Source: JAISDD01 sp031553935 (lineage in GTDB: Bacteria; Bacillota; Syntrophomonadia; Syntrophomonadales; Syntrophomonadaceae). From it: a stretch of DNA of 64,000 nucleotides. Where the stretch lies: the NCBI GenBank assembly GCA_031553935.1, contig JAVBKS010000022.1:16713-80712 (forward strand), given 5' to 3'. Positions within the stretch are counted from its first letter, which is position 1. Every line of letters begins with the position of its first letter. A program made the translations under genes and the position numbers. Positions 17,586 to 26,900 of the stretch are shown here, piece after piece. A model generated the notes under the pieces. It saw only the letters and a program-made list of their open reading frames with translations. It made no database searches and was not told the DNA's origin.

Positions 17586-19940
17586 TTACACACCTGCAAT
17601 TTTTGTCCAAGTTTCAATTTGAGCAGTATCCTCTTTGGTATACTCATGAGTGTTTGCTGCTTCCATAATATCAGCATAGGCCCAATGTGAATCCTGGAGG
17701 TCTGCGAATTGATGAATACCTTCAGTAATCAAACTTGATCTGTCAACTTTACGATCCAGCAAACGGTTAACAATAACTATAGTTTCAGCTCTAGTTATAT
17801 TATTATCCGGCATAAATCTGGTGTCATTAGGATAACCAACAATCCAGCCTTGACCAACTGCTGCTAAGATATAATTAGCTGCCCAGAAGGAACTATCAAA
17901 ATCGCTGAATTGGTTCTCCGGTAAGTTGGTTAAATCTAATCCGGCATATTTTGATGCCAGAACAGTAAGTTCGGCTCTGGTAATAAATTTGTCCGGCATG
18001 AATGTTCCGTCACTGTAGCCAGTTATTACTCCTCTATTCACTAGATTAGTAACAGCTTGAGCATACCAGGCATTGACATCGACATCAGAGAATAAGCCCG
18101 CTTGTGCAGGTGCAGCATTTGTTCTGTCGCTGGTATTGAAGAATATCATAGCTGCCTCAGCCCTGGTGATATTGGCATCCGGTTCAACTCTGTTGCCGTC
18201 ACGACCGCTTATATAGCGGATATGCTCAGTACCTGCTAATGGTAGTCTAGTCATTTCTACACTAACATCTACTGTTGTAGCATCAACGGTGAAATTAGCA
18301 ATTGCGTCGGTATATCCTGTCATGGTTACAGTAGCATCGTAGCTCGAATTACGGGTTAAACCTGATATTGTAGCAATTCCTGATGCATCAGTGGTTGCTG
18401 TACGGGTATCAACACTTACTGTAGCACCATTAATCGGAGTTTGGTCAGCAGCATCAACTACAGTAAATCTAGCGGCATAAGAGGTACTACTGCCTCCGCC
18501 ACCACCGCCGGTGCCGGTTCTGACAGTCAGGCGAACACTATATGACTCATTTGCTGCCGGCATGGTAAAATCAGCTGCAGCATTATTATATCCGGATGCA
18601 CTAACAGAATATCGATGAGGACCAGCTGTGATTTTTACTGTTGCGTTTCCAAGGGCATCAGTTAAAACAGCTGCTCCAGAATCAACAGAAACGCTCGCTT
18701 GGTTTATTGGCAAGCCAGTTGCATCCGCTACAACATTAAATGTTGCATCATAGGTAGGCGCAACTCCTGTAACTTCAATTTTGAATTTATACAGCCAAGG
18801 CTCATTTGCAGGATTAGCTGTAGGTGTCCGTTCAAAGCGATTTAGAGTAATAACAGCTGTACCAGCCTTCAGAGGAACTAGCTTTCCATTAACAACATTA
18901 ACAACCGATGGATCAGAACTTTCCCAAGTAGCAAATTTTCTGTTTGCCAACAATTGTGCGAAATCCGGGTCAAGTGCAGCAATAGAAGAACTGGCAGTGC
19001 TGATTCTAGCCTCAATATCAACAATGCTTATGCCGCCTAATAGAACACCAATGTCCAAAGGACTATTTATTCTTGTATTGGGCACATTTAGAGTTCCGCT
19101 AATAAAATTATTATCAATTGCTTGCTTAGTAATATTCAGTCCATCAGCGCCAGCCAGTTCAATTTCGGAACGCAAAAATATCAACATAGCAGCAATTTGA
19201 GCATCTCCAGAAGAATCTATAAGCTTGGCAAACTTCTCCCCTTCGCCGGTCAAGAAGTCTTTTTTATCCCAGCCTAAATCCTCTAACACCTTTTTGAAAT
19301 CTGCATCTTTATTCTCGGTTGCAGTTAGTGCAATTTGCACAATGCCCGGTAGAGCTTTAACTATTTCATTATTTGTGCCGCCAATAAGTGGCAGAAGCGC
19401 TTCAACATCTTCTATTCTTTTCATCATCTCTGGTACAGTTGATAAAAAGATATTCTTAATTTCATTAGGCAACTCAGTCTGCATCATCTGAGCAATAACC
19501 CAAAGTTCTTCTGGGGTTATGGGAGCCATCATGTTACCAAAAAACAATTTATTGTCATCATAGTAACTTTGCATAGCAGCTCTCTTGCCGACTGCGCTAT
19601 AAATCTCATCAAACTCCAATACTAACTTAGTAAGAGAATTTTTGATCTCTTGCTGAGTAAGGTGAGTTTTCGTTGCTGCTTCAGTCGTAGCTAATGCTGT
19701 GGCAATAGCATCAATATCATTTGCATCTAAAGAAGCCCAAGCCGCAAAAGCGTCATCAAACGCCTGTTTGTTATCATCATCTGCATATGCTTTCATAGAG
19801 TTCAATTTTGCAATTATCAAGTCACTGGTTCCTGCTGCCTGCGCATTCCCACTCATTAACGGTGATAACACAAAACTAACCATTACTGCTAATAAAAGCA
19901 CCCAAGTTAAAAATTTGTTTTTATGTAGTGCCATTTGCAT
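17586..19940 (-). CDS. Large SLH-domain protein with carboxypeptidase-regulatory-like repeats
   Basis: 784 residues, ATG after GGAGAG. The signal peptide spans about 1-35. Residues 40-300 are mostly helical with no family that I recognise. Around 330-385 a bacterial Ig-like segment ends in AGTAVITLNRFERTP. Two related beta-sandwich repeats follow near 395-475 and 485-560 (both with TGLPINQASVSVDSG- or QTPINGATVSVDT-like cores), separated by a Gly/Ser linker. The C-terminus has three SLH repeats (ITRAEAAMIFFN, ITRAELTVLASK, ITRAETIVIVNR mark their helices). It is probably a surface or S-layer-associated structural protein. The 440-nt upstream region suggests separate, perhaps strong, transcription. 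Confidence 0.85.
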   Translation of the reverse strand: MQMALHKNKFLTWVLLLAVMVSFVLSPLMSGNAQAAGTSDLIIAKLNSMKAYADDDNKQAFDDAFAAWASLDANDIDAIATALATTEAATKTHLTQQEIKNSLTKLVLEFDEIYSAVGKRAAMQSYYDDNKLFFGNMMAPITPEELWVIAQMMQTELPNEIKNIFLSTVPEMMKRIEDVEALLPLIGGTNNEIVKALPGIVQIALTATENKDADFKKVLEDLGWDKKDFLTGEGEKFAKLIDSSGDAQIAAMLIFLRSEIELAGADGLNITKQAIDNNFISGTLNVPNTRINSPLDIGVLLGGISIVDIEARISTASSSIAALDPDFAQLLANRKFATWESSDPSVVNVVNGKLVPLKAGTAVITLNRFERTPTANPANEPWLYKFKIEVTGVAPTYDATFNVVADATGLPINQASVSVDSGAAVLTDALGNATVKITAGPHRYSVSASGYNNAAADFTMPAANESYSVRLTVRTGTGGGGGGSSTSYAARFTVVDAADQTPINGATVSVDTRTATTDASGIATISGLTRNSSYDATVTMTGYTDAIANFTVDATTVDVSVEMTRLPLAGTEHIRYISGRDGNRVEPDANITRAEAAMIFFNTSDRTNAAPAQAGLFSDVDVNAWYAQAVTNLVNRGVITGYSDGTFMPDKFITRAELTVLASKYAGLDLTNLPENQFSDFDSSFWAANYILAAVGQGWIVGYPNDTRFMPDNNITRAETIVIVNRLLDRKVDRSSLITEGIHQFADLQDSHWAYADIMEAANTHEYTKEDTAQIETWTKIAGV

Positions 19941-20381
19941 ACAAATCTCTCCTCTCCATTATGTTAATCTCTTAAGTTTACGATAATACTAACAGCTAAT
20001 AAGTGTTTCATTAAGATAAACTACTCACTTCCCTTCGTTAATAGCTTCGAGAAAACCAATTACCACAATGCCATAAATTACTAATAGCAGTGATGCCACT
20101 GCAAACATTTTCCCAATTAGCTATATTCTTCTTTATAGTGCAATATTCCTGCCTACAAAAACGAGAAAATCGTATTTTTTTGAAGAAATTACTGCCATAA
20201 ACTCTGAATATTAGCATTCAACCATAACAAAATATTGTTATTCTATGAGATTAATCCTCAATATTTTGACATTTATTGAATTGTTGGCTAATTGATCACG
20301 ATTTAATTATAAGACCACTTAATCATTTAAACAACCACATTGTTCTAAGTCTTTGGTCCTAAATTGTTTCAGCTGTCATAA
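19941..20381. other. Gene-free intergenic region upstream of the large SLH gene
   Basis: 441 nt, AT-rich, between the LCP gene stop and the SLH gene start. No ORF with a ribosome-binding site, no riboswitch consensus and no strong hairpin with a T-tract was recognised. It should hold the promoter and leader of the SLH gene and the end of the LCP transcript. Confidence 0.5.
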
Positions 20382-21575
20382 TTAGACTCTTATGTCGCGC
20401 AGATCACCCTCTGGCATTTCCGGGGAATCAGGGGTTTGTTTTTTATCATCGCTCTCAATTTCGGGCTGGATTGATTGTGTTTTCTTATCAGTGCTGTTCT
20501 CATTATTCTGCTCGCTATTATTATCTTGCTGTTCAATCAATTCTTTTATATCTTGGGGAATCCCACTTTGATTTCCATCAGTTCGCATTTCTGAACCCTC
20601 ACTGGAATTATTATCGGCATCCACTGCTGGTTCTTGCTTCACGGCAACCGGTAATTTACTGGTCCATTGCGGAGGGTCGTGTATAACATCAAATCTTTTA
20701 TCTGCCATTAGATCGTCGATAATTCCCGAAGCAATGTTTTTATCAGCTTCCCAATAGCTGCCCCCATCTGTAGCCGTAAAAGAATATCCTGGCAAAGTCT
20801 GAGTAACAATTGAATTAGTATTAAAATCCTTGCCAATAGAAGCTAAATAAACTAACTCTGTTAAAGGGATATTGGAGTGGATATTTTCAGTTATTTGAGG
20901 AATTAATTCCGGCAGCTTCAAAATGGTTTTGCTTTGCAAAGCTTGTTCGATGATAGCGTTAATGAATTTTGCCTGTCTCTGAGTTCTGCCGATATCTGCG
21001 GTGGGGCCACCTCTATAGCGCATGTAGTTTAATGCGTTATAGCCACTCAAATGCTGCATGCCTTTAGGAATATTAATATTTAGCTCCGGATAATCCGGGT
21101 CATAATGTGTCATATGCGTTTCAACTTCGATGTCAACACCCCCCAGGGTATCGATGATTTCGCTAAAACCTCTGAAATTGGTAATAACATAGTAATCCAC
21201 AGTAGTTCCAAGCAGTTTTCCTACGGCTTTACATGCACTTTCCGGTCCTTCCAGCAGATTAATACTATTGATCTTTTCATTCCTGGTTGCGCTAACTGCT
21301 ATGCGCGTGTCTCTTGGGATCCAAACTAAGGCAGCTTTTTTCTTGCCGGTATCTATGCTCGCCAAAACCATAGTATCACTGCGCGAGTTTTCTTTCGCCG
21401 ACCTAGCATCAATTCCCATTAAGAGAATATTCAGCTGCCGGCCTTTGGCAATTTTCGTTTTAATGTCTTCATTTCTTTCCAATACATTACCCAAAACGGC
21501 ACCGCTAATAAAGGCGATAAAAAAAACCACTAAAAATAGGGCAATGTTCTTCTGGTAATTCGATAGAAATTTCAT
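20382..21575 (-). CDS. LytR-CpsA-Psr (LCP) family cell-wall polymer ligase
   Basis: About 397 residues. The frame is open upstream to 21641, but the ATG at 21575 has GGGAG at good spacing and begins a normal signal-anchor (MKFLSN, then a hydrophobic stretch to about residue 30). LCP motifs: NILLMGIDARS near 48, SDTMVLASIDTGKKKAALVWIPRDTR near 65-90, and the pyrophosphate/Arg motif HLSGYNALNYMRYRGGPTADIGRTQRQ near 175-200. The enzymes transfer undecaprenyl-linked polymers to peptidoglycan. The C-terminal 90 residues are a disordered Gln/Asn/Asp/Ser-rich tail. Position next to the exopolysaccharide and SLH genes suggests attachment of that polymer. Confidence 0.9.
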   Translation of the reverse strand: MKFLSNYQKNIALFLVVFFIAFISGAVLGNVLERNEDIKTKIAKGRQLNILLMGIDARSAKENSRSDTMVLASIDTGKKKAALVWIPRDTRIAVSATRNEKINSINLLEGPESACKAVGKLLGTTVDYYVITNFRGFSEIIDTLGGVDIEVETHMTHYDPDYPELNINIPKGMQHLSGYNALNYMRYRGGPTADIGRTQRQAKFINAIIEQALQSKTILKLPELIPQITENIHSNIPLTELVYLASIGKDFNTNSIVTQTLPGYSFTATDGGSYWEADKNIASGIIDDLMADKRFDVIHDPPQWTSKLPVAVKQEPAVDADNNSSEGSEMRTDGNQSGIPQDIKELIEQQDNNSEQNNENSTDKKTQSIQPEIESDDKKQTPDSPEMPEGDLRDIRV

Positions 21576-21658
21576 TTGTATGTACTCCCAAAAGGTTATT
21601 TGAAATAATAAGGCAATATTATTAAACACTGCGACTGGCAATAGCAGACTATAAAAAC

Positions 21659-21685
21659 ACTATACCTGTTTTTAGCATAAGTCAA
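21659..21685 (-). promoter_or_regulatory. Candidate sigma-A promoter of the LCP gene
   Basis: On the minus strand, TTGACT (21685-21680) and TATAGT (21664-21659) lie 15 bases apart, about 85 nt upstream of the LCP start. The hexamers are good but the spacing is short. Confidence 0.35.
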
Positions 21686-21747
21686 GACATGACAAATTAA
21701 GCAAGCAAACGAAAGCGATTCCTATATATTATACTCACAGCTAAGAG

Positions 21748-22869
21748 CTAAGCTTGCATGAATTTTTCAAATTTGTGTTCTGCTATCAATTGTAATAGAT
21801 CCTCAATGCCCCTATTATCTTTAGCCGAAATGAAGACCTCGTTTTGCGACAAACAATCAATATCATCTTCAATCAGATCCACTTTATTAAAAACATTAAT
21901 GATCTTTTCTTTATCCGCACCTAAATCTCGAAGGTACTCCTCTACTGTAACCATTTTATTAAGATACAGTGGATCAGAAAAATCAATGACATGTAGGATC
22001 AAGTCGGCATTAATCGCTTCTTCCAAAGTCGACCTGAAAGCCATAATCAGCGCAGGCGGCAGGTTTTGAATAAAGCCGACTGTGTCACTCAAAAGGAATT
22101 CATACCCGGAATCAAGCCTTACCTTCCTAATCGAAGTTTCAAGGGTTTGGAATAATCTGTCATCAGCATCAACTTGCATTGTCCCGCTTTTATGTTTAGT
22201 CGAGCATATGGTATTAAATAACGTAGATTTGCCGGCATTTGTATAGCCGACCATAGAAACTAAGGGCAAACTGCTTTTGGTTCTTTTTTTGCTCTGTTGT
22301 GATCTTATACTGGCAGCTTTTTTCAGAGAAAACTTAATATCGATTATTCTTTTGCGCAGTCTCCGCCGATCCATTTCTAACTTCTGCTCACCAGCACCCC
22401 TTGTGCTTAGCCCGCTTCCAGAACCAATTCTACTCAGTCCCCGCCCGCTTCCGCTTAATCGAGGCAAATTGTATTCAAGTCTTGCTAATTCTACTTGCAG
22501 TTTCCCTTCTTTCGAGAATGCCCGCTGGCGAAAAATATCTAAAATTAGCATCGTCCTATCAATTAAAGGCAAATCCAGTTCTTTCTCCAAGTTGCGAATC
22601 TGTGCCGGGCTTAATTCGTGCGCAAAAATTAAAACATCCGGGTTTAAGTGTTCTACCAGCCCCTTTAATTCTTCAAGTTTGCCTTTGCCGATATATGTTG
22701 AGCCACTTAGGCTGTTGCGGTTTTGTTGAACAGAGGCGACAACATTTCTACCTGATGCATTTACTAGCTGCTCTAGCTCTGCAAAATAAGATTCTGCATC
22801 ATATTCCGAATTAGGACTATTGATTCCAACAATAATTGCTTTTTCCTCGGTTTTTTTGTACTTTTCCAT
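21748..22869 (-). CDS. hflX: Ribosome-associated GTPase HflX (short form)
   Basis: 373 residues, ATG after GGAAGG. The N-terminal HflX domain is recognisable by YIGKGKLEELK, the helical linker by LSRIGSGSGLSTRGAGEQKLE. The G domain has VGYTNAGKSTLFN (G1), DTVGF (G3), FNKVDL (G4) and SAKDNRGI (G5). HflX splits stalled or stress-inactivated ribosomes. The protein ends soon after G5, so the extra C-terminal segment of about 50 residues found in B. subtilis YnbA is absent. I see no frameshift at the 3' end, so this looks natural rather than broken. Confidence 0.93.
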   Translation of the reverse strand: MEKYKKTEEKAIIVGINSPNSEYDAESYFAELEQLVNASGRNVVASVQQNRNSLSGSTYIGKGKLEELKGLVEHLNPDVLIFAHELSPAQIRNLEKELDLPLIDRTMLILDIFRQRAFSKEGKLQVELARLEYNLPRLSGSGRGLSRIGSGSGLSTRGAGEQKLEMDRRRLRKRIIDIKFSLKKAASIRSQQSKKRTKSSLPLVSMVGYTNAGKSTLFNTICSTKHKSGTMQVDADDRLFQTLETSIRKVRLDSGYEFLLSDTVGFIQNLPPALIMAFRSTLEEAINADLILHVIDFSDPLYLNKMVTVEEYLRDLGADKEKIINVFNKVDLIEDDIDCLSQNEVFISAKDNRGIEDLLQLIAEHKFEKFMQA

Positions 22870-22891
22870 AAATACCTTCCATCTAAAATAA

Positions 22892-24061
22892 TTAATTATT
22901 GAATACTACTTTACCATATAATCCACCGCCACCAGGCTTGATATCGAAATCTCCGCTGCGAATTCTCATAATCGCGTTAGACTTTTCCTCCCCAATCACT
23001 TTCCTCAGCTCTTCTGCGGCGACATTTTCCATAATCTCGATCTCATTAGAAAATTTTTTCCGTAGTTTAGCCACAGTCTTGATCCCGAATCCAGGCAAAC
23101 TCAACAAGGGAATCCGGTAGAGGTATTGCGCTCTATTAATAGGATGGTGTGCTTGCTCTCGATCGGCAATAGCTGCAATTCTCTGGCAAACTCCCTTAAC
23201 AACTCCGCTCGTATTACAAGCAGGGCATACTGAATCAGATAATGATTTTTCGAAATTACTGTGGCAGCTAGGGCAGTAATTATTATAGTATTTACCTAGT
23301 CGCGGGTCGATTCCATAATTGTTTATTACCCGGCGTCCGTCAGTGTTCTCTAACGCCATTTTTACTTCTTTAAAGCTTAATTCCTTTAGGCGAAGCGCAT
23401 TATATTCACGACCAATATTAGGTCCCGAGTGAGCGTCGGAATTGCTTATAAATGTCAAATTACGAAGTTCGCTAATATGATCAGCCATTTCAGTGTCCGC
23501 ACTTAATCCCAGTTCAATCGCCTTAATATATGCAAAAGTTCTGCCCAGAGATACGCTGAGTTTGTCGCTCCAGCTGCCATAAATGCCTTTATATGGAGTA
23601 AACACATGTGCTGGACATATTATTCCGTCAATTAAGTAACTTAAATTGATCAATTCTGTTATGGTTGCATTCGTGCTCTGAGTAGATAAAACGGTATTTT
23701 TAACTCTTCCCTTTAAGAACTTGCGCATTTTTTCCAGAGCATTTATCGTAGGGACATAAATGATTAAATGAACGCCTTCCTTGCTTTCAATCTCACTGCC
23801 TAAAAGAACACATAAACCCTTCGAGGTTATTATGCCACCATTGGGGTGTTCATACACTTCATTATTAATCAGCATCTCACATAGCTCAGAAAACACCGGA
23901 TCACTGCCGCAATCGACAATGCCGACGATAGCAAGACCCTTTATGATTGCAAAATCATCGATAATACTGCGCAAGGTGAGTTTGGTTGATGCTGTGATTT
24001 TGACTCTTTTGCCTTGCGCCGAACCAATGTGGATATGCAGATCAGCGTAAACTCTTCTCAT
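22892..24061 (-). CDS. Endonuclease Q-like PHP-domain protein
   Basis: About 389 residues. The open frame continues to 24151, but the ATG at 24061 begins the family-typical RRVYADLHIHIG; the extension lies entirely inside the NUDIX gene. The PHP metal motif DLHIHIG is at residues 5-11, with further His/Asp positions in VDCGSDP and NSDAHSGPNIG. A four-Cys zinc ribbon (CPSCHSNF...CPACN) lies near 280-305, and a helix-hairpin-helix segment with PGFGIKTVAKLRKKF lies near 335. This order matches archaeal EndoQ and its bacterial homologues, which cut DNA at deaminated bases. The 20-nt overlap with the NUDIX gene suggests coupled translation. Confidence 0.85.
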   Translation of the reverse strand: MRRVYADLHIHIGSAQGKRVKITASTKLTLRSIIDDFAIIKGLAIVGIVDCGSDPVFSELCEMLINNEVYEHPNGGIITSKGLCVLLGSEIESKEGVHLIIYVPTINALEKMRKFLKGRVKNTVLSTQSTNATITELINLSYLIDGIICPAHVFTPYKGIYGSWSDKLSVSLGRTFAYIKAIELGLSADTEMADHISELRNLTFISNSDAHSGPNIGREYNALRLKELSFKEVKMALENTDGRRVINNYGIDPRLGKYYNNYCPSCHSNFEKSLSDSVCPACNTSGVVKGVCQRIAAIADREQAHHPINRAQYLYRIPLLSLPGFGIKTVAKLRKKFSNEIEIMENVAAEELRKVIGEEKSNAIMRIRSGDFDIKPGGGGLYGKVVFNN

Positions 24062-24599
24062 TCTTGCCGTATCGCTGCTGAAAGGCATACTGGATGCCGA
24101 TGATACTCTTACCATCACATATTTCCCCATTTCGAACTTTTTCAAAGGCAATAGTTAAAGGCATAGTTATAACTTCTAAGAACTCATCATTATCTAGTTT
24201 AGCTTTACCAGGCACAAGTTCTTTAGCTAGAAAAATGACCAGTTTCTCATCACAAAAACCCGGGGCACTATAATAAGTAAATATTTCTTCCCAGGTTCCA
24301 CCAATAAGACCCGTTTCCTCCTCTAATTCTCTTTGTGCTGCTATAATACTACTTTCGCCAGGATCGATTCCCCCCGCCGGGATTTCGACCAATGTTTTCT
24401 TAACCGCCTGACGGAATTGTTTTACCAAAATAATATTTTCTTCCTGATCGATTGCCACTATAGCTACTGCACCTTGGTGCTCAACAATTTCCCTTTGGCT
24501 TTGTTTGCCATCAGGCAACAAAACCGTATCGACTCTTAGATTAATAATTCTGCCGGAAAATATTTTTTCTGTACTAGTTGTTATTTCTTCAAGTCTCAT
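24042..24599 (-). CDS. NUDIX hydrolase, ADP-ribose pyrophosphatase type
   Basis: 185 residues, ATG behind AAGGAG. The Nudix box is complete: GGIDPGES with RELEEETGLIGG near 78-100 gives the G-x5-E-x7-REUxEExGU pattern. The N-terminal strand pairs (TVLLPDGKQSQREIVEHQGAVAIV) are typical of the NudF/YqkG ADP-sugar group. It hydrolyses ADP-ribose or similar nucleoside diphosphates to AMP and the sugar phosphate. It is directly upstream of and overlapping the endonuclease Q-like gene, forming a possible damage-clearance pair. Confidence 0.9.
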   Translation of the reverse strand: MRLEEITTSTEKIFSGRIINLRVDTVLLPDGKQSQREIVEHQGAVAIVAIDQEENIILVKQFRQAVKKTLVEIPAGGIDPGESSIIAAQRELEEETGLIGGTWEEIFTYYSAPGFCDEKLVIFLAKELVPGKAKLDNDEFLEVITMPLTIAFEKVRNGEICDGKSIIGIQYAFQQRYGKNEKSLR

Positions 24600-24609
24600 A
24601 ATAACTCCT

Positions 24610-24618
24610 TGGTATAAT
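24610..24618 (+). promoter_or_regulatory. Extended -10 promoter for the 41-codon small gene
   Basis: TGGTATAAT on the plus strand: a perfect TATAAT (24613-24618) with TGn immediately before it. It is 39 nt upstream of the ATG of the small ORF. No good -35 box is present, which is acceptable for an extended -10 promoter. Confidence 0.5.
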
Positions 24619-24657
24619 TTATTTCCATATGCATAAACTTACAGCAGAGGTGATAAT

Positions 24658-24783
24658 ATGAATTACGCAACAACTGAGAGTTCATTAATAGTTATTGGCA
24701 GTATTAACAGCATAATTTCCTATTTGGATTCATTACCTTTACACATGACTTTGCTTGATTTTATTAAAGAAAACCTTCATTAA
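24658..24783 (+). CDS. Small protein of unknown function (41 residues)
   Basis: A short ORF with AGAGGTGAT six bases before its ATG, ending in TAA at 24783. The product is mostly hydrophobic and helical (SSLIVIGSINSIISYLDS, then LLDFIKENLH), with one acidic and one basic end. It has no Cys and no clear signal peptide or transmembrane helix of full length. An extended -10 promoter lies upstream, and the gene runs against its minus-strand neighbours on both sides, so it is not a leader of either. I do not recognise a family. The combination of promoter, ribosome-binding site and exact fit into the 190-nt gap makes a real gene likely. Confidence 0.6.
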   Translation: MNYATTESSLIVIGSINSIISYLDSLPLHMTLLDFIKENLH

Positions 24784-24790
24784 TCGAAAA

Positions 24791-25912
24791 CTAATGGTTC
24801 AGTTCGTATCTCATAAGCGAAACCACTATACGGGTCGTATCAATCAAACTCTTCAAGGAAATTGACTCTTTAGTCGTGTGAACTTCATTCATACCAACTC
24901 CAAGGTTAAGGCAAGGTATCCCTTTAGCATTAATAATGCTGGCATCACTTCCTCCTCCAGTTCCGATGAGAAAAGGCTCAATATCGAGCGACCTTATAGT
25001 TTCGACACAATGCTTGACAATTTCTGATTCCGGGCTTAATTCTATTTCCGGGTACAGCTGCTCAACTTTTACATCTGGAACTGCTCCTTTAAGTCTCACT
25101 GCATCAATAAAACTATTCGTTAGTTCAGTTGTTAAAGCAGCAAGCTCTTTGCCGGATAGGCTTCGCGCTTCACCAATCATCAAGCAAGAATCCGCCACTA
25201 TATTCCTAGCTACCCCACCACGAATCATCCCAATATTACAAGTTGTCTGTTCGTTTATCCTGCCATTGGGCATATTTGCCAGAGCGTGGGCAGCTACTGT
25301 TATGGCATTAATTCCGGCTTCTGGATTGATCCCGGCATGTGCAGCTACTCCCTTTACTAAAAATTCAAAAGAATTAATTGCTGGTGATTTAACAACGATA
25401 GCACCCGGCTTATCGCCGGCATCCAACACATATCCCCATTTAGCTTGTGTTTTGTTAAAGTCAAAAGCTCTAATCCCTAATAACCCCTGTTCTTCACATA
25501 CTGTAAACAAGAATTCTAATGGGGGGTGTGGAATCTTATGCTCTCGAATATAATTATATGCTTCCAATAGCGCTGCAATTCCGGCTTTATCATCTCCTCC
25601 TAAGATGGTGTCACCGCGGCTTACAAAATTCCCATTTTCATTTAAACAAGCCTTAATCCTCTCACCTGGCTGCACTGTATCCATATGAGCAGAAAATAAG
25701 CGAGTCGGCCCCGGGATTGTTCCGGAAATCCTTACATGCAAATTCCCCGTTGTGCCACCGATTATTTCTCCAGCATTATCAACGCTAAACTCTTGATTAA
25801 TCGAGCAAAAATAATCGCAGAGGAAATCACAAATCAAGTTTTCCTGTTTCGAAGGCGAATCTATTTCCACTAGCTTAACAAACAAGTCATGAATTCGTTT
25901 CTTATCAATCAT
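24791..25912 (-). CDS. PepT-like M20 family metallopeptidase
   Basis: 373 residues. The two-zinc site of the M20 clan is visible: SAHMDTVQPG near 74 (first His/Asp), GGDDKAGIAALLEA near 104 (bridging Asp), TVCEEQGLLG near 136 (catalytic Glu and Glu ligand), VLDAGD near 160, and EVHTTKESI near 345 (last His). A dimerisation domain sits between (about 175-290). This layout fits the tripeptidase T-like group (TIGR01883 type), so an aminopeptidase acting on small peptides is expected in the cytoplasm. It converges on the 41-codon gene and ends 8 nt from it. Confidence 0.85.
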   Translation of the reverse strand: MIDKKRIHDLFVKLVEIDSPSKQENLICDFLCDYFCSINQEFSVDNAGEIIGGTTGNLHVRISGTIPGPTRLFSAHMDTVQPGERIKACLNENGNFVSRGDTILGGDDKAGIAALLEAYNYIREHKIPHPPLEFLFTVCEEQGLLGIRAFDFNKTQAKWGYVLDAGDKPGAIVVKSPAINSFEFLVKGVAAHAGINPEAGINAITVAAHALANMPNGRINEQTTCNIGMIRGGVARNIVADSCLMIGEARSLSGKELAALTTELTNSFIDAVRLKGAVPDVKVEQLYPEIELSPESEIVKHCVETIRSLDIEPFLIGTGGGSDASIINAKGIPCLNLGVGMNEVHTTKESISLKSLIDTTRIVVSLMRYELNH

Positions 25913-25977
25913 TTATTCATCCTATCTTCTCATACTGTATCTTATAATAACCCCATGATTTCAATATAACAATAATA

Positions 25978-26022
25978 GCAAAAACTAATGCCAAAACAAT
26001 CTTGCTGTCAAGGCATTAGTTT
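25978..26022 (-). terminator. Rho-independent terminator of spo0A
   Basis: On the minus strand, AAACTAATGCC and GGCATTAGTTT form an 11-bp stem with a 19-nt loop, followed by TTGCTATTATTGTT. It lies about 70 nt after the spo0A stop and before the peptidase gene. Confidence 0.7.
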
Positions 26023-26090
26023 AATATTCTCTAACTTATGAATTCGCTCTAGCAGCTACTCAGGCCCCTTCAGGTATCCTAATTTGACCT

Positions 26091-26900
26091 TCAGCTGACT
26101 TTACTTTCAAGTCTTAACCTATCGGCTATAATCGCAATGAACTCCGAATTAGTCGGCTTTCCTTTATCTAGATTAACAGTATAACCAAAGAAACGATTTA
26201 TTCTGTCAAGGTCGCCGCGATCCCAAGCAAGTTCAATAGCATGCCTAATAGCTCTTTCTACTCGACTAGGGGTAGTATCATATTTCAAAGCAATAGTGGG
26301 GTATAATTCTTTTGTTACAGCACCTAAAAAATTAATTTCTTCAACTACCAGCATAATAGCATCACGCAGATACTGATATCCCTTTACATGAGCCGGAACT
26401 CCAACTTCATGAATGACCCTGGTAACTTCCATTTCTAGATTCTTGGGGTTCGGTTGGATAACTAATGTAGAAGTGCTTGCTCCTGTTCTATATTCCTGAT
26501 TAGTTTTAATATTTCTGGATATCTGTCTGGCTCTTTCTGCTAATAGCCTGAGATTAAATGGTTTTAAAATATAATAGTCCGCTCCTAATTCAACTGCCTT
26601 AAGAGTAATACTTTCTTGTCCGAATGCGGTTAATATAATCACTTTTGGGCGTTCCTCAGCAGCATATTCATTAAGCTTCTCCAGAACTCCGATCCCATCC
26701 ATATATGGCATGATTAAATCGAGAATAAGTATCTCGACTTGCTTTTTTTCTAGAACACTTATTGCATCCAGACCATTCGAACAGACATCCACCACTTCAA
26801 AATCATTTTCGCTATCAAAAAAATCCCGGAGTATTCCGCAAAATTCTCGATTATCATCTGCAATTAGAATTTTTATTCTATCATGTTCATTAAATATCAA
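26091..26900 (-). CDS. spo0A: Sporulation master regulator Spo0A
   Basis: 269 residues. The TTG start is seven bases after GGGGGG. The receiver domain has the acidic pair Asp15-Asp16 (ILIADDNREF), the phospho-acceptor Asp61 (LILDLIMPYMDG) and the conserved Lys in YYILKPF near 113. The C-terminal DNA-binding domain includes HEVGVPAHVKGYQYLRDAI near 165 and the recognition helix region SRVERAIRHAIELAWDRG near 225, which is nearly invariant in Spo0A. Phosphorylated Spo0A binds 0A boxes and starts sporulation. It follows spoIVB in the usual spoIVB-spo0A order. Candidate 0A boxes upstream suggest autoregulation. Confidence 0.97.
   Translation of the reverse strand: MIFNEHDRIKILIADDNREFCGILRDFFDSENDFEVVDVCSNGLDAISVLEKKQVEILILDLIMPYMDGIGVLEKLNEYAAEERPKVIILTAFGQESITLKAVELGADYYILKPFNLRLLAERARQISRNIKTNQEYRTGASTSTLVIQPNPKNLEMEVTRVIHEVGVPAHVKGYQYLRDAIMLVVEEINFLGAVTKELYPTIALKYDTTPSRVERAIRHAIELAWDRGDLDRINRFFGYTVNLDKGKPTNSEFIAIIADRLRLESKVS

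Noticed and set aside
24936..25553. A 205-codon plus-strand ORF antisense to the PepT-like gene
   Set aside because: The minus-strand gene has all metal-site motifs; the antisense frame has none and no ribosome-binding site.
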